64,000 nucleotides of DNA, taken from assembly GCF_000002425.4 (NCBI RefSeq), contig NC_037254.1:18656880-18720879 (forward strand), given 5' to 3'. Within the stretch, counting starts at the first letter, position 1; each line of letters starts with the position of its first letter. Source of the DNA: Physcomitrium patens. Taxonomy: Eukaryota; Streptophyta; Bryopsida; Funariales; Funariaceae. A model generated the notes under the pieces. It was not told where the DNA came from. It ran no database searches and was given only the letters and a program-made list of their open reading frames with translations. Of the stretch, positions 1 through 11,799 are shown piece by piece. The translations under genes were made by a program, and so were the position numbers.

Positions 1-1000
1 TCTTCATAGTTGTCAAATCCCTACTTTGTATTGCCAATTGAAATTGATCATAACCTGAATAAAGATCACCCATTGAGTAGATAGCTCTTCCAGCAAATGC
101 TTCTACAAATTCATCCACAATTGGACTTGAACCCATATTTTTAATAGTCCCTTTATTTACGGGTTGCATACCTTGTATAAATCTCATTGTTCCATTTTTC
201 TTTGGCACTGTAAACCATCGATTAGAATAAGGTGCTATAGGTGGTTCCAAAATTTCCGTTTTAATCTTTTCATTGAGTAAATCTACTAACTTAGATAAAT
301 GCGCTCTTGGTACTCGAATTGGTCACAAATTCCATGGTTCATAAGGAATAGTGAAAATAACCATGGGTGCTACAATATTTGGATCAATACACCCAATTTC
401 ATGTGCTTCAAATGCAAAAGCTTTTCCATGACGTGAAAGCATATCCCTAAAATATTTTTCTTCACATTTTGTCAAAAATCCATCACCTCCAACATTTAAC
501 CCATCTAATGTAACATCCATAAATTTATGCCCTATCTTCTTTGGATCTCTTAGATTTGGTTGTATCGATGCTCCACTTATCATTTCTTCATAATCACATG
601 GTAGTGGCAAAGCCACTGGTTTGACCTTCTTTGCTACTGATTTATACTTAGTTTCAACATATACCTCTTGGCGACTTAAATTTTCTTTAAATCCTTGAAT
701 TTCATCATAAAATTCTTTAGAACACACATTAATAACTCTATTCTCTACTTGTAATTCACATTGTAATAGATAATTTAATTCCCCCATAGTATCTGTAAAA
801 CCTATTTCTTCATATGTTCCTGAAATAAATTCATTTTCAACCAATTCTCCATTTTCTTTCAAATTTTTCTCTATATTTTTAATATAACATCTGTCCCTCT
901 TTTTCATTTTGTCAATAGTCTTAAAAGTCAATACACAATCTTGTGTCATCCCAATAAGTCTGGTAGATAACAATTCTTTTTCTAAATTAAGCAGGAGCAT
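1..1000 (-). pseudogene. Element D pol: linker and start of reverse transcriptase, partial
   Basis: The frame open from 1000 to 323 reads through a linker into a proline-rich lead-in to the RT. A TGA stop at 323-325 (probably from CGA) interrupts it, and the same frame then continues to base 1. The last 320 bases encode the RT fingers and start of the palm: a YSNRWFTVPKKNG motif followed by GDLYSGYDQF, which contains the first catalytic Asp. The YxDD box, RNase H and integrase must lie outside the window to the left. Confidence 0.75.
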
Positions 1001-1029
1001 TTCTTTCTCTAATCCATTGCAACCCTGCC

Positions 1030-1908
1030 TTACAATGGTGTGTGGTAAAAATCCTCAAGGTCTTCAAATTTCTCATTTGATATTGGTTTCTCTCTCAACT
1101 TATCATGATTTTTCTCATGATTAGCACAAACAATTAAAAATTGAACTGCTTTCATCCCATCTTGGCTTCTTATTCTTGCATAAGCTGAACCATCATCCAT
1201 TACTTTTGTTTCCATTCGTGTGGAAATAATATATGGTTGTTCCAATATAATAGGGTATGTAGACATATCTTGCACAAATAAATTTTGTTCATGAATAACA
1301 TCTCCAATTGTCACTTTGATATTTGGACATGCTCCATACAAATCTCCCTTTGAATTATTCGCAGCTCTTATCATCCACCCATGTTCAGTATCAATAGGCC
1401 ATTTTTCCTTGTTATATAATTCCTTTGACATCAAATTGATTTCAGAACCATGATGAATTAATACTACAACTAGTTCTTCTAAATTTTCCAATTTTATTAA
1501 AGTCTCCATTGTAGCCCTTGCCCAATGACTTCTAGAATAATGGCTAGAAGCTTGAATGACATCTTCTTTTTCTGCAAACCTTACTCGCAAGACATCTCCA
1601 AAATTTTGTATTTCATCTTCTTCATCTTCATTTCTTTCCATTGCTCTTGTTCCTTGTGCATTTGATGTCATAGAGTCTCCTATAGATTGTCGTTTTCTCT
1701 TTATTGTATCAATAATAACTTCATGAAACTCACACTTTGTAATTCCTAGAATTTCACCAATTGTGAATTCAACCTTTCCACTTAAAATCCGCTCCTCGAA
1801 TACCTTCTTCAAATTTGTAGCTGCTTCAATATCTGATTGTAATTTATAAGCAGGAGCCTTTGCTTTTTCTTTTCTAATTTCCCTCTCTTTTGTAGAAATG
1901 CTCTCCAT
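1030..1908 (-). pseudogene. Element D aspartic protease region (292 aa)
   Basis: This continues the gag frame. Around residues 145-240 it has the fold pattern of a retropepsin: a hydrophobic strand, the active-site loop, then a later ILEQPYI segment corresponding to the usual ILG(R/L)P motif. The active-site triplet reads His-Gly-Ser instead of the expected Asp-Gly/Ser-Gly/Ser, so the catalytic Asp appears lost. A protease of this kind would cut the Gag-Pol polyprotein. The frame ends at 1030, and the next coding piece lies in another frame, which shows a frameshift in this copy. Confidence 0.6.
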
Positions 1909-1998
1909 TGTCTCTTCATGTATAGAATTCTTTTGTTGTCGTGCTTTTTCTCTCCTTGTAATTCTTTTTGAGGGCCCTTCATTATTTTCATCTCTCCT

Positions 1999-2718
1999 TC
2001 ATTTTTTTTCTATTAATGCTTCATGTTGACTCCTTGCAATATGAGCATGTACAGATAGTCTATCTACTGGATCATCCCACCCAGTAATTTGTCGAATGTT
2101 ATTACCAACACGTTTCAAATCATCTCTAGTAAAATTTCCCCTTTCAGCATACCTCATTGCACTTGTCCACAAAGAACTAGATTCTACTAAAAACTCAAGG
2201 TTTATACTTAAACATCTACTAGGATCTGCTTCTACCCAATATGTTGATGCTTCATTACTTGAAATTGTCTGCACTTTAAAAGTATCTCCAATAAATAACT
2301 TCATTCCTCTTTTACCAAAATTTGTTTCCAATTTTTCTCCATTTTCTTTTGAGTGTATCATACCATCTTTAAAAAAAACAACTCCTTTACGTAATGCCTC
2401 TGTAAATTCTTCACATTCCCTCCTCGAGTGATCTATGCTGTCACACCACTTACATCTATGTACTACACCTTCCATTGGCCTTGGTCTTTGTTTTGTTGAT
2501 ATTCTTGATGATTGACCTTTCTCTTCAAGTTTTGCAAATTTTATTTGCAAATCTCTCATCCCACGTATGATTTCATCAATTTCTGTTTCTTCTTTCTTTG
2601 ATGTAGCCATTGAAGGTTGAATTAAAGATGTCGGATGGATACTAGACACCTTTATCTTAGATGTTTGTAATGGTCTTTGATCACCCCCCATATCTTTTCT
2701 CTTTTCTCTTTTTGTCAT
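1999..2718 (-). pseudogene. Element D gag C-terminal part with zinc knuckle
   Basis: This 239-aa segment is in the same frame as the upstream gag ORF. Near residue 90 it carries a CX2CX4HX4C zinc knuckle (CKWC, then His, then REC), the nucleocapsid signature that binds element RNA. A Ser/Thr/Gln-rich linker precedes it. It ends at a stop at 1999-2001, after which the frame continues into the protease region. The initiator Met given by the ORF is probably not a natural start; the natural product would be fused to the upstream ORF. Confidence 0.6.
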
Positions 2719-2745
2719 CGTCCTTACAGCATCCTCTACCCTTTT

Positions 2746-3393
2746 CTAATTTGTTGTCAATTCTTCATCTTCTTCTTTATCTTCAAGCATGAATTCCAAC
2801 TTCTCTTGCAACTTTCTATCAGCTGCTTGAAGAAAGAGCTCCACCTTATTTGGATCCAATAACTGTCTTTCTTTCTTTGATAAAGAAGAATATTGCTTTT
2901 CAAACTCCCTTAATAATTCTATTGCTAGAAGATCCTTCTTTGGCTTTTCAATCCATTCAAAAAAAGACCTTTTTGTAACCCTATCACTATCTTCTAAGAA
3001 AAACTCATCCTTCAAAGCTTGAGAAAATTTCTCCCATGAACCTCCAAAGTGTTGAATAAGAAACTTAACTTGATTTCTTATCTCTCGTGCAGAGGCTACT
3101 TCAAATAATTGAACCATCTCACTTTCTGAAATACGCTTCAATTCCATTTCCTTTACATAATATCTTAAATATTTTGTAATATCCTTTCCTTCAAATTGAT
3201 CGATCTTATCCACGATCGCTTGTAATGCTTTGTTAGCCATACTCTCTTTAACCTGTTGCTTTTGTTGTTGCATGAATAAGGTCAAATCTTCAAACATGCT
3301 TGTGGAGTTAGGATCAAAATGCATACCTTGTCTTCCAAATGAAGCTCTTCTTCCAACTCCACTTGAAGCACTATCCAAATTGCCTCCTTCCAT
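2746..3393 (-). pseudogene. Element D gag, N-terminal part (215 aa)
   Basis: Open frame starting MEGGNLDSAS, rich in Lys, Glu and Gln, with a central helical region typical of a retrotransposon capsid. It is recognised as gag mainly by position: the same frame continues, after one TAG stop at 2746-2748, into a zinc-knuckle ORF and then a protease. Gag would form the virus-like particle in the cytoplasm. The start is the first Met of the frame and is preceded by AT-rich leader. The stop before the knuckle means this copy cannot make full-length Gag. Confidence 0.6.
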
Positions 3394-4591
3394 TCTCTTT
3401 TAATTCCTTCTCCAAAATTCAAATAAATAAAAAAAATAATAATAAATTCCTTCCACCTCAAGCGTTTCACGTCAAATTCACCACTTTATGTCGTATTACG
3501 TGCTTTCCTGCTCGAGAACGTGCAAGGCGTGTGGCTATAGAAGGTAGTATGGAGATTTGCTAATATTCAAGCAGTCTATCGGTTTTTGACTATTGGAATA
3601 TAAACAACTGCAAGAATATACCGTAAATCTATACGGATGTCCTTTGACTGCTCGCCGAAATCCTTTTTGCCCCAGTCGATAGGTCTCTAGACGTTACAGA
3701 GAACCCCAAACAATCCAATCTGTTAATCTCTAATACCGCTTTATACTCACGACCTTGTATCCGCTGACTGTCTTGTTAGATTAACCCAAAAAATTTCATT
3801 CACTCCGCATACTCAATCCTATAGACACCCTTTTAATTCTTCAATCACAGACGTAACTTCGATTTCACAAAACAGTCAAGAGTAATCACACCCACTTCAT
3901 TAAAAATCCCGATTCACCAGTACAACACTGACTTCAGCAACGATTGCCTCAATCTTCTCAAAATCCTATGAAAAAAAACCCCAATTCTCTGTCTTTTTTT
4001 TCCGAAGCATGAAGCTAGCTCTCCCTCCTTAAAATCCTAATTCTCCCCCCTTTCATTTCTTAACCTATCCTCCCCTTTAACCCTAATTCTCCCCTCTTTC
4101 AAACCCTAGCTTCTGAATTTCTTCAATCTTCTGTCTTGGATCCGGACTTGGCTCCACCATCAGAGCTTTCTCCTCCATTTTTTGCCTTTTAAAAGGTTCT
4201 TTTTCCGGAAACAACGTTCCCTGAAACGGCACAGAGAACAGGACAGCCTGAAACGGAATCGAAACCCCCGTAATCGGAACCACATTGAGCCGCCCGACCA
4301 ATTCAGGTCTCATATTGGCTAAGAGGCCCGTAGTAAGACCTGGATGTTCCCGTAATTGGGTCAAATTGGTCCTTCGCGTCAAGCTCACTCAGTTATCGAT
4401 TTGGTCCTTTCAATTCTGTTGACTCCTACTATTGGACTCGAACGGAGTATTTTGTTACTAGTAAGTATGCCCTGACCGACTGTGATGGGGTGTCTGAACT
4501 GGCCCTAGAATATTGGCACTGGAATCGATCGTTGCTTCCAATATTCGAGGTAACTGAACATTAATAAAAGTCACGATATACTCGTGTTACA
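3394..4591 (-). repeat. Element D 5' leader and probable 5' LTR
   Basis: No coding region is recognised here apart from a 101-aa minus-strand ORF (4083-4388) without recognisable domains. By position upstream of gag this must hold the untranslated leader and the 5' LTR. The outer LTR end is placed at 4591 because the minus strand begins TGTAACACG there and the sequence immediately beyond is another element's chromodomain. Only one LTR lies in the window, so the inner LTR boundary cannot be set by comparison. Confidence 0.45.
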
Positions 4592-4845
4592 ATACGGCAG
4601 CGGTGCCAAAATAAATTGAAATATCTTGTCCATTGGTATGGATATGATATTACTAAATACACAAGGAACCTAGTAAAATATCTTGTAAATATAGTAAAGG
4701 TGATGGAAGCTTTACATTAATGACATCTATCCAAACTAAGATGAATAATAGTAAGTCTTTGCTATAAAAGAAATAAGGTCCAAGAAAGATTACATTCTAC
4801 CTTCTATCTTTCTTTGTAGCTTTTATGTATTTGAGATACTAAGGA

Positions 4846-5269
4846 GATAGAGAACCAACAACCAGTAGATTCAACTCAAGAGCTTTTATTTGTCGACTTA
4901 TCAGATGAGACATTATGATTGTCATAATCTTTAAGACAACCAAATCGAGATGAAGATCCTCAAAAATAATATGTCTTTCCTTAAATACATGACAAGATAT
5001 AATGTGTTTGATATCATGACCTTAAAAAAGACTCCCTATATTTGGTGATTTTATTAGAGGTACGAACAACTCCTGATCGTGTTCTAAATGTTTTATTTGT
5101 AAGAAGTTACAAAAGCCTCAACAACAACCAAATAACGAGGTGGTCTTCTCGCCTTGGTATAAGATACTATTGATGGCTGAGAGGGCCTATCAACTATTTT
5201 CAAAGAGAACAAAGATCAGAGTATGTAGCAAATATAATTTACCGCATTTTGAATTTCTTCAACATATGA
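4846..5269 (+). pseudogene. A0 copy of the conserved extra 3' ORF
   Basis: Downstream of the chromodomain, this stretch gives a broken protein with several stops and at least one indel. Its second half contains LVILLEVRTTPD, GPINYFQREQ and a hydrophobic end finishing FFNI just before the stop. The same order of blocks appears in A1 (17732-18151), A2 (35142-35567), B (18676-19023) and C (62718-63071). The presumed ATG reads ATA here. Function is unknown. Confidence 0.6.
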
Positions 5270-5311
5270 AGATCGCTCTTTGTAGAACTTCTCCCTAAAA
5301 GAAGGGAATAA

Positions 5312-5864
5312 TATCACGAACATACTTATGTAAACCGGTAATTACTTATATGATCAGATTAAAAGTAGGTAAAAGTAGATTAATTCCATAATATCTTTTA
5401 TAAAAGCTTTTTAGAAGCTTTATAGATACTGCTTTATCTTTATAGGTGTCTATAATTGACTTTTTAGGTTAGAAATGTGGTCAATAAGTTGGCCATATGC
5501 CACACATATTGATAGCTTGAAGAACAAGCTAACTATATGGCCAACATATAGAAAACTTGTCTTGTAAGCTAAGACATGTGTCTTGCAAAGTCAATTTATA
5601 TTAGAGGTTCTATAGAACATTGTCACATAGCTCCTACTTAGATAATATATATATAGAGGCAAGAACAAAGCTTTCTTCATTCTTTTCAACTCCTTTCTTT
5701 CTTCTAATCTAGATTTAAGGGTCTATAGATTCTTTGTCTTTTGGCAATAGCTATTCTAGTTTCTTTTTAATATACATATTATTTTGTTGCTATTTTGTGA
5801 CTTTTCTTTTAATATAGATTTTTCAAGTTTATGCATATTCTTTTAGTTTAAGTCCTTCAAACTT
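5312..5864 (+). repeat. A0 3' LTR
   Basis: It begins TATCACGAAC directly after a purine-rich tract, aligning with the A1 3' LTR start TGTCACGAAT. Shared landmarks follow: the block around TAGAAGCTT, the paired 'gccacacat' and 'ggccaacat' blocks, the TATA region near 5650 and the pyrimidine-rich stretch after it. The 3' end is approximate because the terminal bases are diverged. Confidence 0.7.
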
Positions 5865-7731
5865 GAAGATAAGCTATAAATAATATTTGTATTTTATAAA
5901 CTTGTAATTTATTTGAGTGAATAATGGCAAATAGAGATCCAGCACTTTTTTAAGGTAAATTCTCTCTATGATACCATAACATAGAAAAAATAAGCATCAA
6001 AAAGTGCATCATCTATATCTTAAATATCAATAGTTGTAGATAATTATAAAAGATAATTGACTTATTTATATTATTTTCTCAATTTTTATTACAATATATA
6101 ATCAAATTTTACTAAAAATAATATATATCTTCTTAATAAAGTTAATTTATATTTTTAACTATTTTTATATAAAAAATCAACCATAAATTCATTACAAGTC
6201 TTTGAATATTACCTAATTTTTAGCAAATCCTAAACATGCCAATTTTTAGGCACTCATGTACTAATTCCATCATATTTCAAAAATCCAATGTTCAAATACC
6301 ATGAATTTTTCATATACAAATTCTTAACATAGTCATCTATAGTTATAGAAATTTTGAACTAAAAATTTATCCAAAAATTCAAGCTATGGTCCAAACCAAA
6401 TTTTTTATTAAAAACAACTCACTTGCAATTCCAGATTTGATTACCAACTTCTAATAACTATTTTTTTTTGTTCTAGATTAGAATATATCAATTTCTTTGT
6501 AGGTAGTACTATATTCATTAAGCTATACATGAACATTTGTCAAACATGAATTATAAATATAAACATATATTTAAAATATATTTATTTGTTTTAAAATGCT
6601 TCTTTTTATTCTATATTGGTTTGTATAATTTTATGTGACTTGTAAAATCTTTTTGAATAAAACATATTATAGAATAAAATTACTAAAAGCTTGCTTGCTA
6701 TTGATTGTAATTTTTTTTTAAAAATCATCAATAAAAAAAATCAATATTATTTGGATTGAAATTTAAAATCTTCAATGTAAATACTAAAAAAATCTTGCAG
6801 AGAAAGATAATTATTAAAATACATGACTTGTTTTATAAATATTATGTATGTATAAAACTAATTTTTATTTTATTTTTTAATCAACATGTTGTTTGTAATA
6901 ATTTTTATCAAGTATAAGATAAAAATTTAATCCTTCAAATTTTTTAGCTTATTGAAGATTAAAGTGCATGATCATATATATATATATATATATATTTTAA
7001 ATCTTTAAATATTATGGATTTTTTTAATCACTTTATTATTTTTTAGAATGTTACTACATATTATTTTACCATACCTCTCTTAGATAAATCTTTATATTAT
7101 TTAAATAAGATAGAAGATTATTTTATAATTCTAATTTTATAATAATTAAAACCAAGAAAAATATTAATTATAATTTTATAAGAATAAACTTATCTAATCT
7201 ATGATCATGTACATAAATATTAAAATTTAATATATATTAATAATAATATATCTACTACATAAAAAAATAAAATTACAATTCATATTTATTTTTTTATATT
7301 TTAAAATAATATTTAAATTATTAAAAAATCTCCTTATAGACATGATTTATTTTTAATTGAACCTTAATAGACTTTTAAAATAACCTAATCACCTTATTAT
7401 TTCATAAATATAGAGATATTATTACTAATAATGCATAAATTCTATTTATACCATTTATTTTTTTTAGATATTTTATGTGCTAATTAACATAATTAAAAAT
7501 AAAATAAAAATTTTATCTTTATTTTTTAAATTAGTTATTTTAAGGTTAAAAAATCATGATTTTTTGAGAGAATTATAAGAATTTCAAGAATACACACACA
7601 TTACTTATTAATATTCCATAGCATTGAAATTTTTTTTATAAGTATATATTTATTGATATTATTTCAAATAATAATATTTTTACAATATATTAAAATTTAA
7701 TTATTATATAAATATCAATAAAGCATGTATA

Positions 7732-7780
<49 letters not shown>

Positions 7781-8325
7781 AACTATATCTTTATAAAACT
7801 TTTATTTTTTTTATAAAAATACTGATATTATTTCGTTTTTAAAATGCTATCTTAAAGCCTATAAATTTAAACATAAATTTATAAATAATATATGTGTTTT
7901 GTGGCATTTTATACAATCATAAAAAAAAATTGATATCCTTACTAAGATGTAATAAGTTTTAGGTACTACTTTTAATTTTAATTTTAATTTTTATTTGAAT
8001 CTAAAATATTTTTTTTATAATTAGATTCAAGATCCTCAATCTTATCAATAAACATCAAAATATTATTATTTATTAATAATAATTAATTAATTAATTTATA
8101 TATATTTATATATCTATATATCTACATGATGAGATGTGTGTTATACATGTTTGCTGTAAATACTTCATAATCACACTACGGTTGTTGTCTTTGTGAATTG
8201 ACTCTTGAAGCAACTTCTCTTGGTTATAATGCAATCTAATATTAATGGCCTAGTACTTGCATGAGTCTTCTTCGATACTATTTTTTTTCACAATGTGTTA
8301 TATTGTATTATCATTTCAAATTGGG
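5865..8325. other. AT-rich non-coding stretch with (TA)n runs
   Basis: No ORF of note, no RNA gene and no recognisable repeat boundary were seen. It is dominated by A and T homopolymers. A (TA)n run lies at about 6974-6996, and a longer (TG)n/(TA)n microsatellite at about 7732-7774. Confidence 0.6.
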
Positions 8326-8960
8326 ATCCATGCTTTACGGAGAATTTTTGGCAAGCCTTATATAAGCTATTAGATATATGACTTTCTATGTCTATGGCCT
8401 TCCATCCTCAAATGAATGGATAAACAAAGCGTGCAAATTAGACCTTGGAAGATATGTTATGAATATTTGTGGTGCTTCATTATAATGACTAAAATGAATA
8501 TTTGATGTCTTTAGAGTTTGCTTACAATTATAGTATTCAAAAAAGTATCAATTATTCACCATTCTTTCTTAATACCAACTAGTATCCACTTATGCAAGCA
8601 ACTTTTTATTATCCCATCAACACTAATAATTCAAAAATAAAAGAATTTATACAATGGCTTACAACTACCTTGTAGAAAGTACAACACTACATCCTTACCA
8701 CATAGAATCAATAAAAGGAGTATGTATATAACCATTGGTAACATAAGATCTTTCAGGAATATAATCACATATTACTCTTGAATGCCAACTTTCCACTTGT
8801 TACATGAATCTAAATCCGTAAAATAGCACTCTGGTGGCTTAGACCTTTTTGCATTTTTAAAGTAATTTATGATATTACATACTACCTTGAGCTTCCACCA
8901 CATATTTGGGGCTATTTGATCTTCCATGTTTTGTAGTTCAAAAAGTTTTATATTGAACTA
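8326..8960 (+). pseudogene. Ty3/gypsy integrase C-terminal relic
   Basis: The plus-strand translation contains a broken integrase core: DPCFTENFWQALYKLL, FHPQMNG, SLEFAYNYS and, near the end, an LPPHIWG-like segment of the GPY/F region. At least seven stops interrupt it. These match the second catalytic Asp region, the catalytic Glu region and the C-terminal domain of plant Ty3/gypsy integrases in order. Family A has no LPPH segment, so this is probably a different gypsy lineage. No LTRs are visible around it. Confidence 0.6.
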
Positions 8961-9543
8961 AAAGACTTCTCAGACTGACACCAACTACCACCACTACTAG
9001 TTGTGATTGATAAGCAACAAGAATATAATGTAAAAAGCATTTTGGAGCATTGCTACCTTTATTGTGGTAATGGATGCTTGCAACTTTAATACAAGGTCCT
9101 TTGAAAAGGCTATTCCATCCATGATGCAACATGAGAACTTGTAAAAAACCTCATCTATTGTCAAGAAATAATTTGGAAATACCATTAGAAGCAAAACAAG
9201 GACATTTTGCATTAATGAAAGAGGATTAACTGTAATAGGGCATGGATAAGATAATTGAATTATTGATATATAGAGATAGGTAGTTTGGGCTATTTTTGAG
9301 AAATTTCTAGAAGTATTAGAATTAGGATCACATTGATGGTTCATATGGGGACTACTATAAAACATCCTAAAAAACTTTAAGATAGTTATTTAGATAGGGC
9401 CCACTTCTAAAACTTTTTACGAAGGCAATTATCTTAGTGAGATCTACTATTGAAAACATTCTAAAAAGTTTGAAGATCATTGGACAAAGTATAAATAAGA
9501 TTGACAGAGGCAATTTGAAATATTCAATTAGATATGGCCTTGG

Positions 9544-9574
<31 letters not shown>

Positions 9575-10254
9575 AAATTTAGTTTATATTTTTTTTATTC
9601 TATTTTTTTCTTTGTTTTGTCTTTCATGTTCTTATTTATTTAATTCTATTATATTTTATCATATATTATCATAGAATTTATATTGCTATAGATTAAAAAG
9701 ATTTTAGATCTTTAAGAGAATTTAGTTTAATTTCAAGTATATTTTAAATCTCTTAGTAAGAAAAAAAAAGAATTGATATTGTTAAGAAGGTTTATACTTA
9801 TATTATAGAAAAGCTTAGCACATTGCTTAATATTGTTTAAAAAAGCAATGTTTTCAAGAGAAGAAGCCTCATTGGAAGAACATAGGGTCTTAAATTACAA
9901 GTGGGTTGTAAGAAGTACGATTTTGCTGAAATAAAGTCAAACATAAAAGATAGCCAAAGGCTAAGTACAAAATTTAGACTAATTTCTTTTTTGTGTTAAG
10001 ATGCATCCATCCTTTAACTCAAATCTTAAATTCAAACCTCACCTTATTAAAATACCTATAATTTATTTATTACTAATCTAATCTAAAAAAATTTTAGCTT
10101 GTTGAGCTAAACTCAAGATACAAACTTCAAATTTTTAAAATCCATAAATAAAATCTTCAAAAAATAAGAGCCAAATTAAAGAAAAAAATAATTAGCTGCT
10201 TGTTGCAGTCGCTACTTTCAAATTTCATATCTACAAATTAGCTTGGATCTCCCT
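8961..10254. other. AT-rich non-coding stretch with a 27-T run
   Basis: No supported gene. A T homopolymer occupies 9544-9570. Short ORFs on both strands (8938-9365 minus, 9437-9643 plus) have no recognisable domains and look fortuitous. Confidence 0.5.
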
Positions 10255-11035
10255 CTTCATATCTCCATTTTTTGCATGAAGTAGCTTATTAGAAAGTTAA
10301 CAATAAGATCTAGCTTTTTACAAAATTTCAGAATAAGAAAAAGAAAATACAAGAAATAGCTTAGAAATTCCTAACTAGTCTTGAATCTCGTTTCTTAAAA
10401 ACTCCAATGAACCTCTTTTTTATAAATTTGCATATATCTTTCTCATCACCACTCTTCTTTTTTCATAAATTATCTTTTTGAAAAGCTAATAATTCAATCT
10501 AGTTTCTTTCAAAATTTTAGAACAAAAAGATGAAAATTTAAGAAATGCAATAGAAAACCTCAAACCAATCTTGAATCTTGCCACCCAAAAATTCCTATAA
10601 ACCCTCTCCTACAAATTTTCTTAGATTTTTCTCTCATCTTAGCTCATCTTGCTTGAAATAGCTTATTGAAAAATTAACAACAAGATCCATTTTTTTACAA
10701 AATCTTAAAATAAGAAAAAAAAAATATAAAAAATGGCATAGAAATCTCTAACCAATGTTGAATCTTGTTGCCTAAAAACTCCAACAATCACTTTTTTTTA
10801 TATATTTACATGTATCTGCCTCATCACTACTCTTCTTTTTGTATGAAATATCTTATTGGAAAGCTAACAATGTAATCTAACTTCTTTCAAGATTTTAAAC
10901 CAAAATAATAAAAATTTATGAAATTCAATAAAAAACCTCAAACCAATCTTGAATCTTGCCACCTAAAAACTCTAATAATTCATTGCTGATAAATTTGCTT
11001 GGATTTTCCTCTTTATAGCTCTATTTCTTATCTGC
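10255..11035 (+). repeat. Tandem repeat, about 195 bp, four copies in an alternating A-B-A-B pattern
   Basis: Four successive units begin near 10255, 10455, 10645 and 10840. Each runs through 'aagctaacaa', 'aatct', 'cttgaatcttg' and 'aaaaactcc' blocks and ends with 'ctcatc'-type text. Units 1 and 3 share 'taacaa(t/c)aagatc' and 'gaaatagctt', while units 2 and 4 share 'aatctaacttctttca' and 'aaaacctcaaaccaatcttg', so the repeat is dimeric at about 390 bp. Element A1 starts immediately after it. A further unit is split around the copia element (25299-25330 and 31036-31180). Confidence 0.65.
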
Positions 11036-11040
11036 CATAG

Positions 11041-11587
11041 TATCATGGACACATACATATATGCCAATAATTAAATGTATAAATACGTAGAAGTAAGTAA
11101 AAGTAGATAAAAGTAAGTTAATTCTATAATATTTGCTATGGAAGCTTCATAGACATTGCTTTGACTTTACGAATGTCTTTAATTGAATTTTTGGATTAAA
11201 AAAGTGATCAACAAGTTGGCCATGTGCCACACATATTGTTAACTTGAAGACCAAGCTAACTATGTGGCCGACACATAGAAAAACTTGCCTTGTAAGTCAA
11301 GGCATGTGTCCTACAAAGTCAACACATATTGGAGGTCCTATAGAACATTGCCATGTAGTCCCTAGTTAGATAGTATATATAGAGACAAGAGTGAATCCCT
11401 CTTCACTCTTGTCAACTCCTTTCTTACTTCTAGTGTAGTTTCAAGGATCTCTAGTTTTCTTATCTTTTGGTAATAGCTATTTTAGTTTCTTTCTTAATAT
11501 ACATATTGAGTTATTTCTATTTTTTCATCTTTCTTTAACAAAAGTCTCACTTGTTTATTTGTTTTTATCAAGTTCTTATCTTTGAAA
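11041..11587 (+). repeat. A1 5' LTR
   Basis: It aligns along its length with 24741-25298. The first bases read TATC, where the 3' LTR has TGTC. It contains a TATATATA box at 11374-11381 and a perfect 12-bp inverted repeat (11384-11395 with 11402-11413) over the expected transcription start. The end is placed at 11587 by aligning 'tctttgaaa' with 'tccttgaca' of the 3' LTR. Confidence 0.75.
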
Positions 11588-11589
11588 AA

Positions 11590-11600
11590 TTGACAAGAAT
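11590..11600 (+). promoter_or_regulatory. A1 primer-binding site, self-complementary type
   Basis: Two bases after the LTR end stands TTGACAAGAAT. It is the reverse complement, at 10 of 11 positions, of ACTCTTGTCAA at 11405-11415 in the LTR, which starts 31 nt after the start of the TATA box. This is the arrangement of Tf1-type self-priming. The nearby TATCAGAGC (11611-11619) resembles an initiator tRNA-Met site but is about 23 nt too far from the LTR. Confidence 0.6.
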
Positions 11601-11677
11601 ATACTTACAATATCAGAGCTTTGTCAGATCTTAATTAAGGGTGGGTTATTCTTTTTTCTTGATAAGACATAAGCATA

Positions 11678-11705
11678 TTAGAAGTTACAAATTACCTCCT
11701 TCTAA
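11678..11705 (+). promoter_or_regulatory. A1 leader RNA hairpin
   Basis: The stem TTAGAAG (11678-11684) pairs with CTTCTAA (11699-11705). The loop contains AATTACC, corresponding to GGATTACC in elements B and C. The stem differs from the other copies in a compensatory way. Confidence 0.55.
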
Positions 11706-11799
11706 ACTGATATTGTCTTTAATATTTTCTTTGTTCTCAAGTCCTCTCTTCTATTTGTCTTGAGCGATATTAGACATCTTTTTTTTTCTACGTATTATC

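Larger units (their letters stand above)
1..4591 (-). mobile_element. Element D: 5' part of a Ty3-like LTR retrotransposon, cut by the window edge
   Basis: Reading the minus strand from 4591 down: a leader/LTR region, then gag, a zinc knuckle, an aspartic protease and the start of reverse transcriptase, which runs off the window at base 1. The element therefore continues beyond the left edge. The likely outer end is 4591, where the minus strand begins TGTAACACG, a plausible LTR start; directly beyond it lies the interrupted chromodomain of another element (A0). The coding part has at least three in-frame stops and one frame change, so it is decayed. Its coding sequence is unlike elements A, B and C, so this is a separate lineage. 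The LTR 3' end and the primer-binding site were not located. Confidence 0.75.
4597..5864 (+). mobile_element. Element A0: 3' end of a family-A Ty3 chromovirus (chromodomain, 3' ORF, 3' LTR)
   Basis: From 4597 the sequence matches the chromodomain end of A1 (17487 onward), including the segment encoding EYLVHW and the YDI motif. The 3' ORF relic (4846-5269), a purine-rich tract near 5300 and a 3' LTR (about 5312-5864) follow in the same order as in A1 and A2. The LTR is recognised by its start, by the TATA region near 5650 and by blocks shared with the A1 LTRs. Everything upstream of the chromodomain is replaced by element D, which appears to have inserted here. Confidence 0.75.

Noticed and set aside
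10255-11035. CRISPR-like array
   Set aside because: Repeat units are about 195 bp, contiguous and diverged, without constant short repeats and unique spacers; this is a plant satellite.
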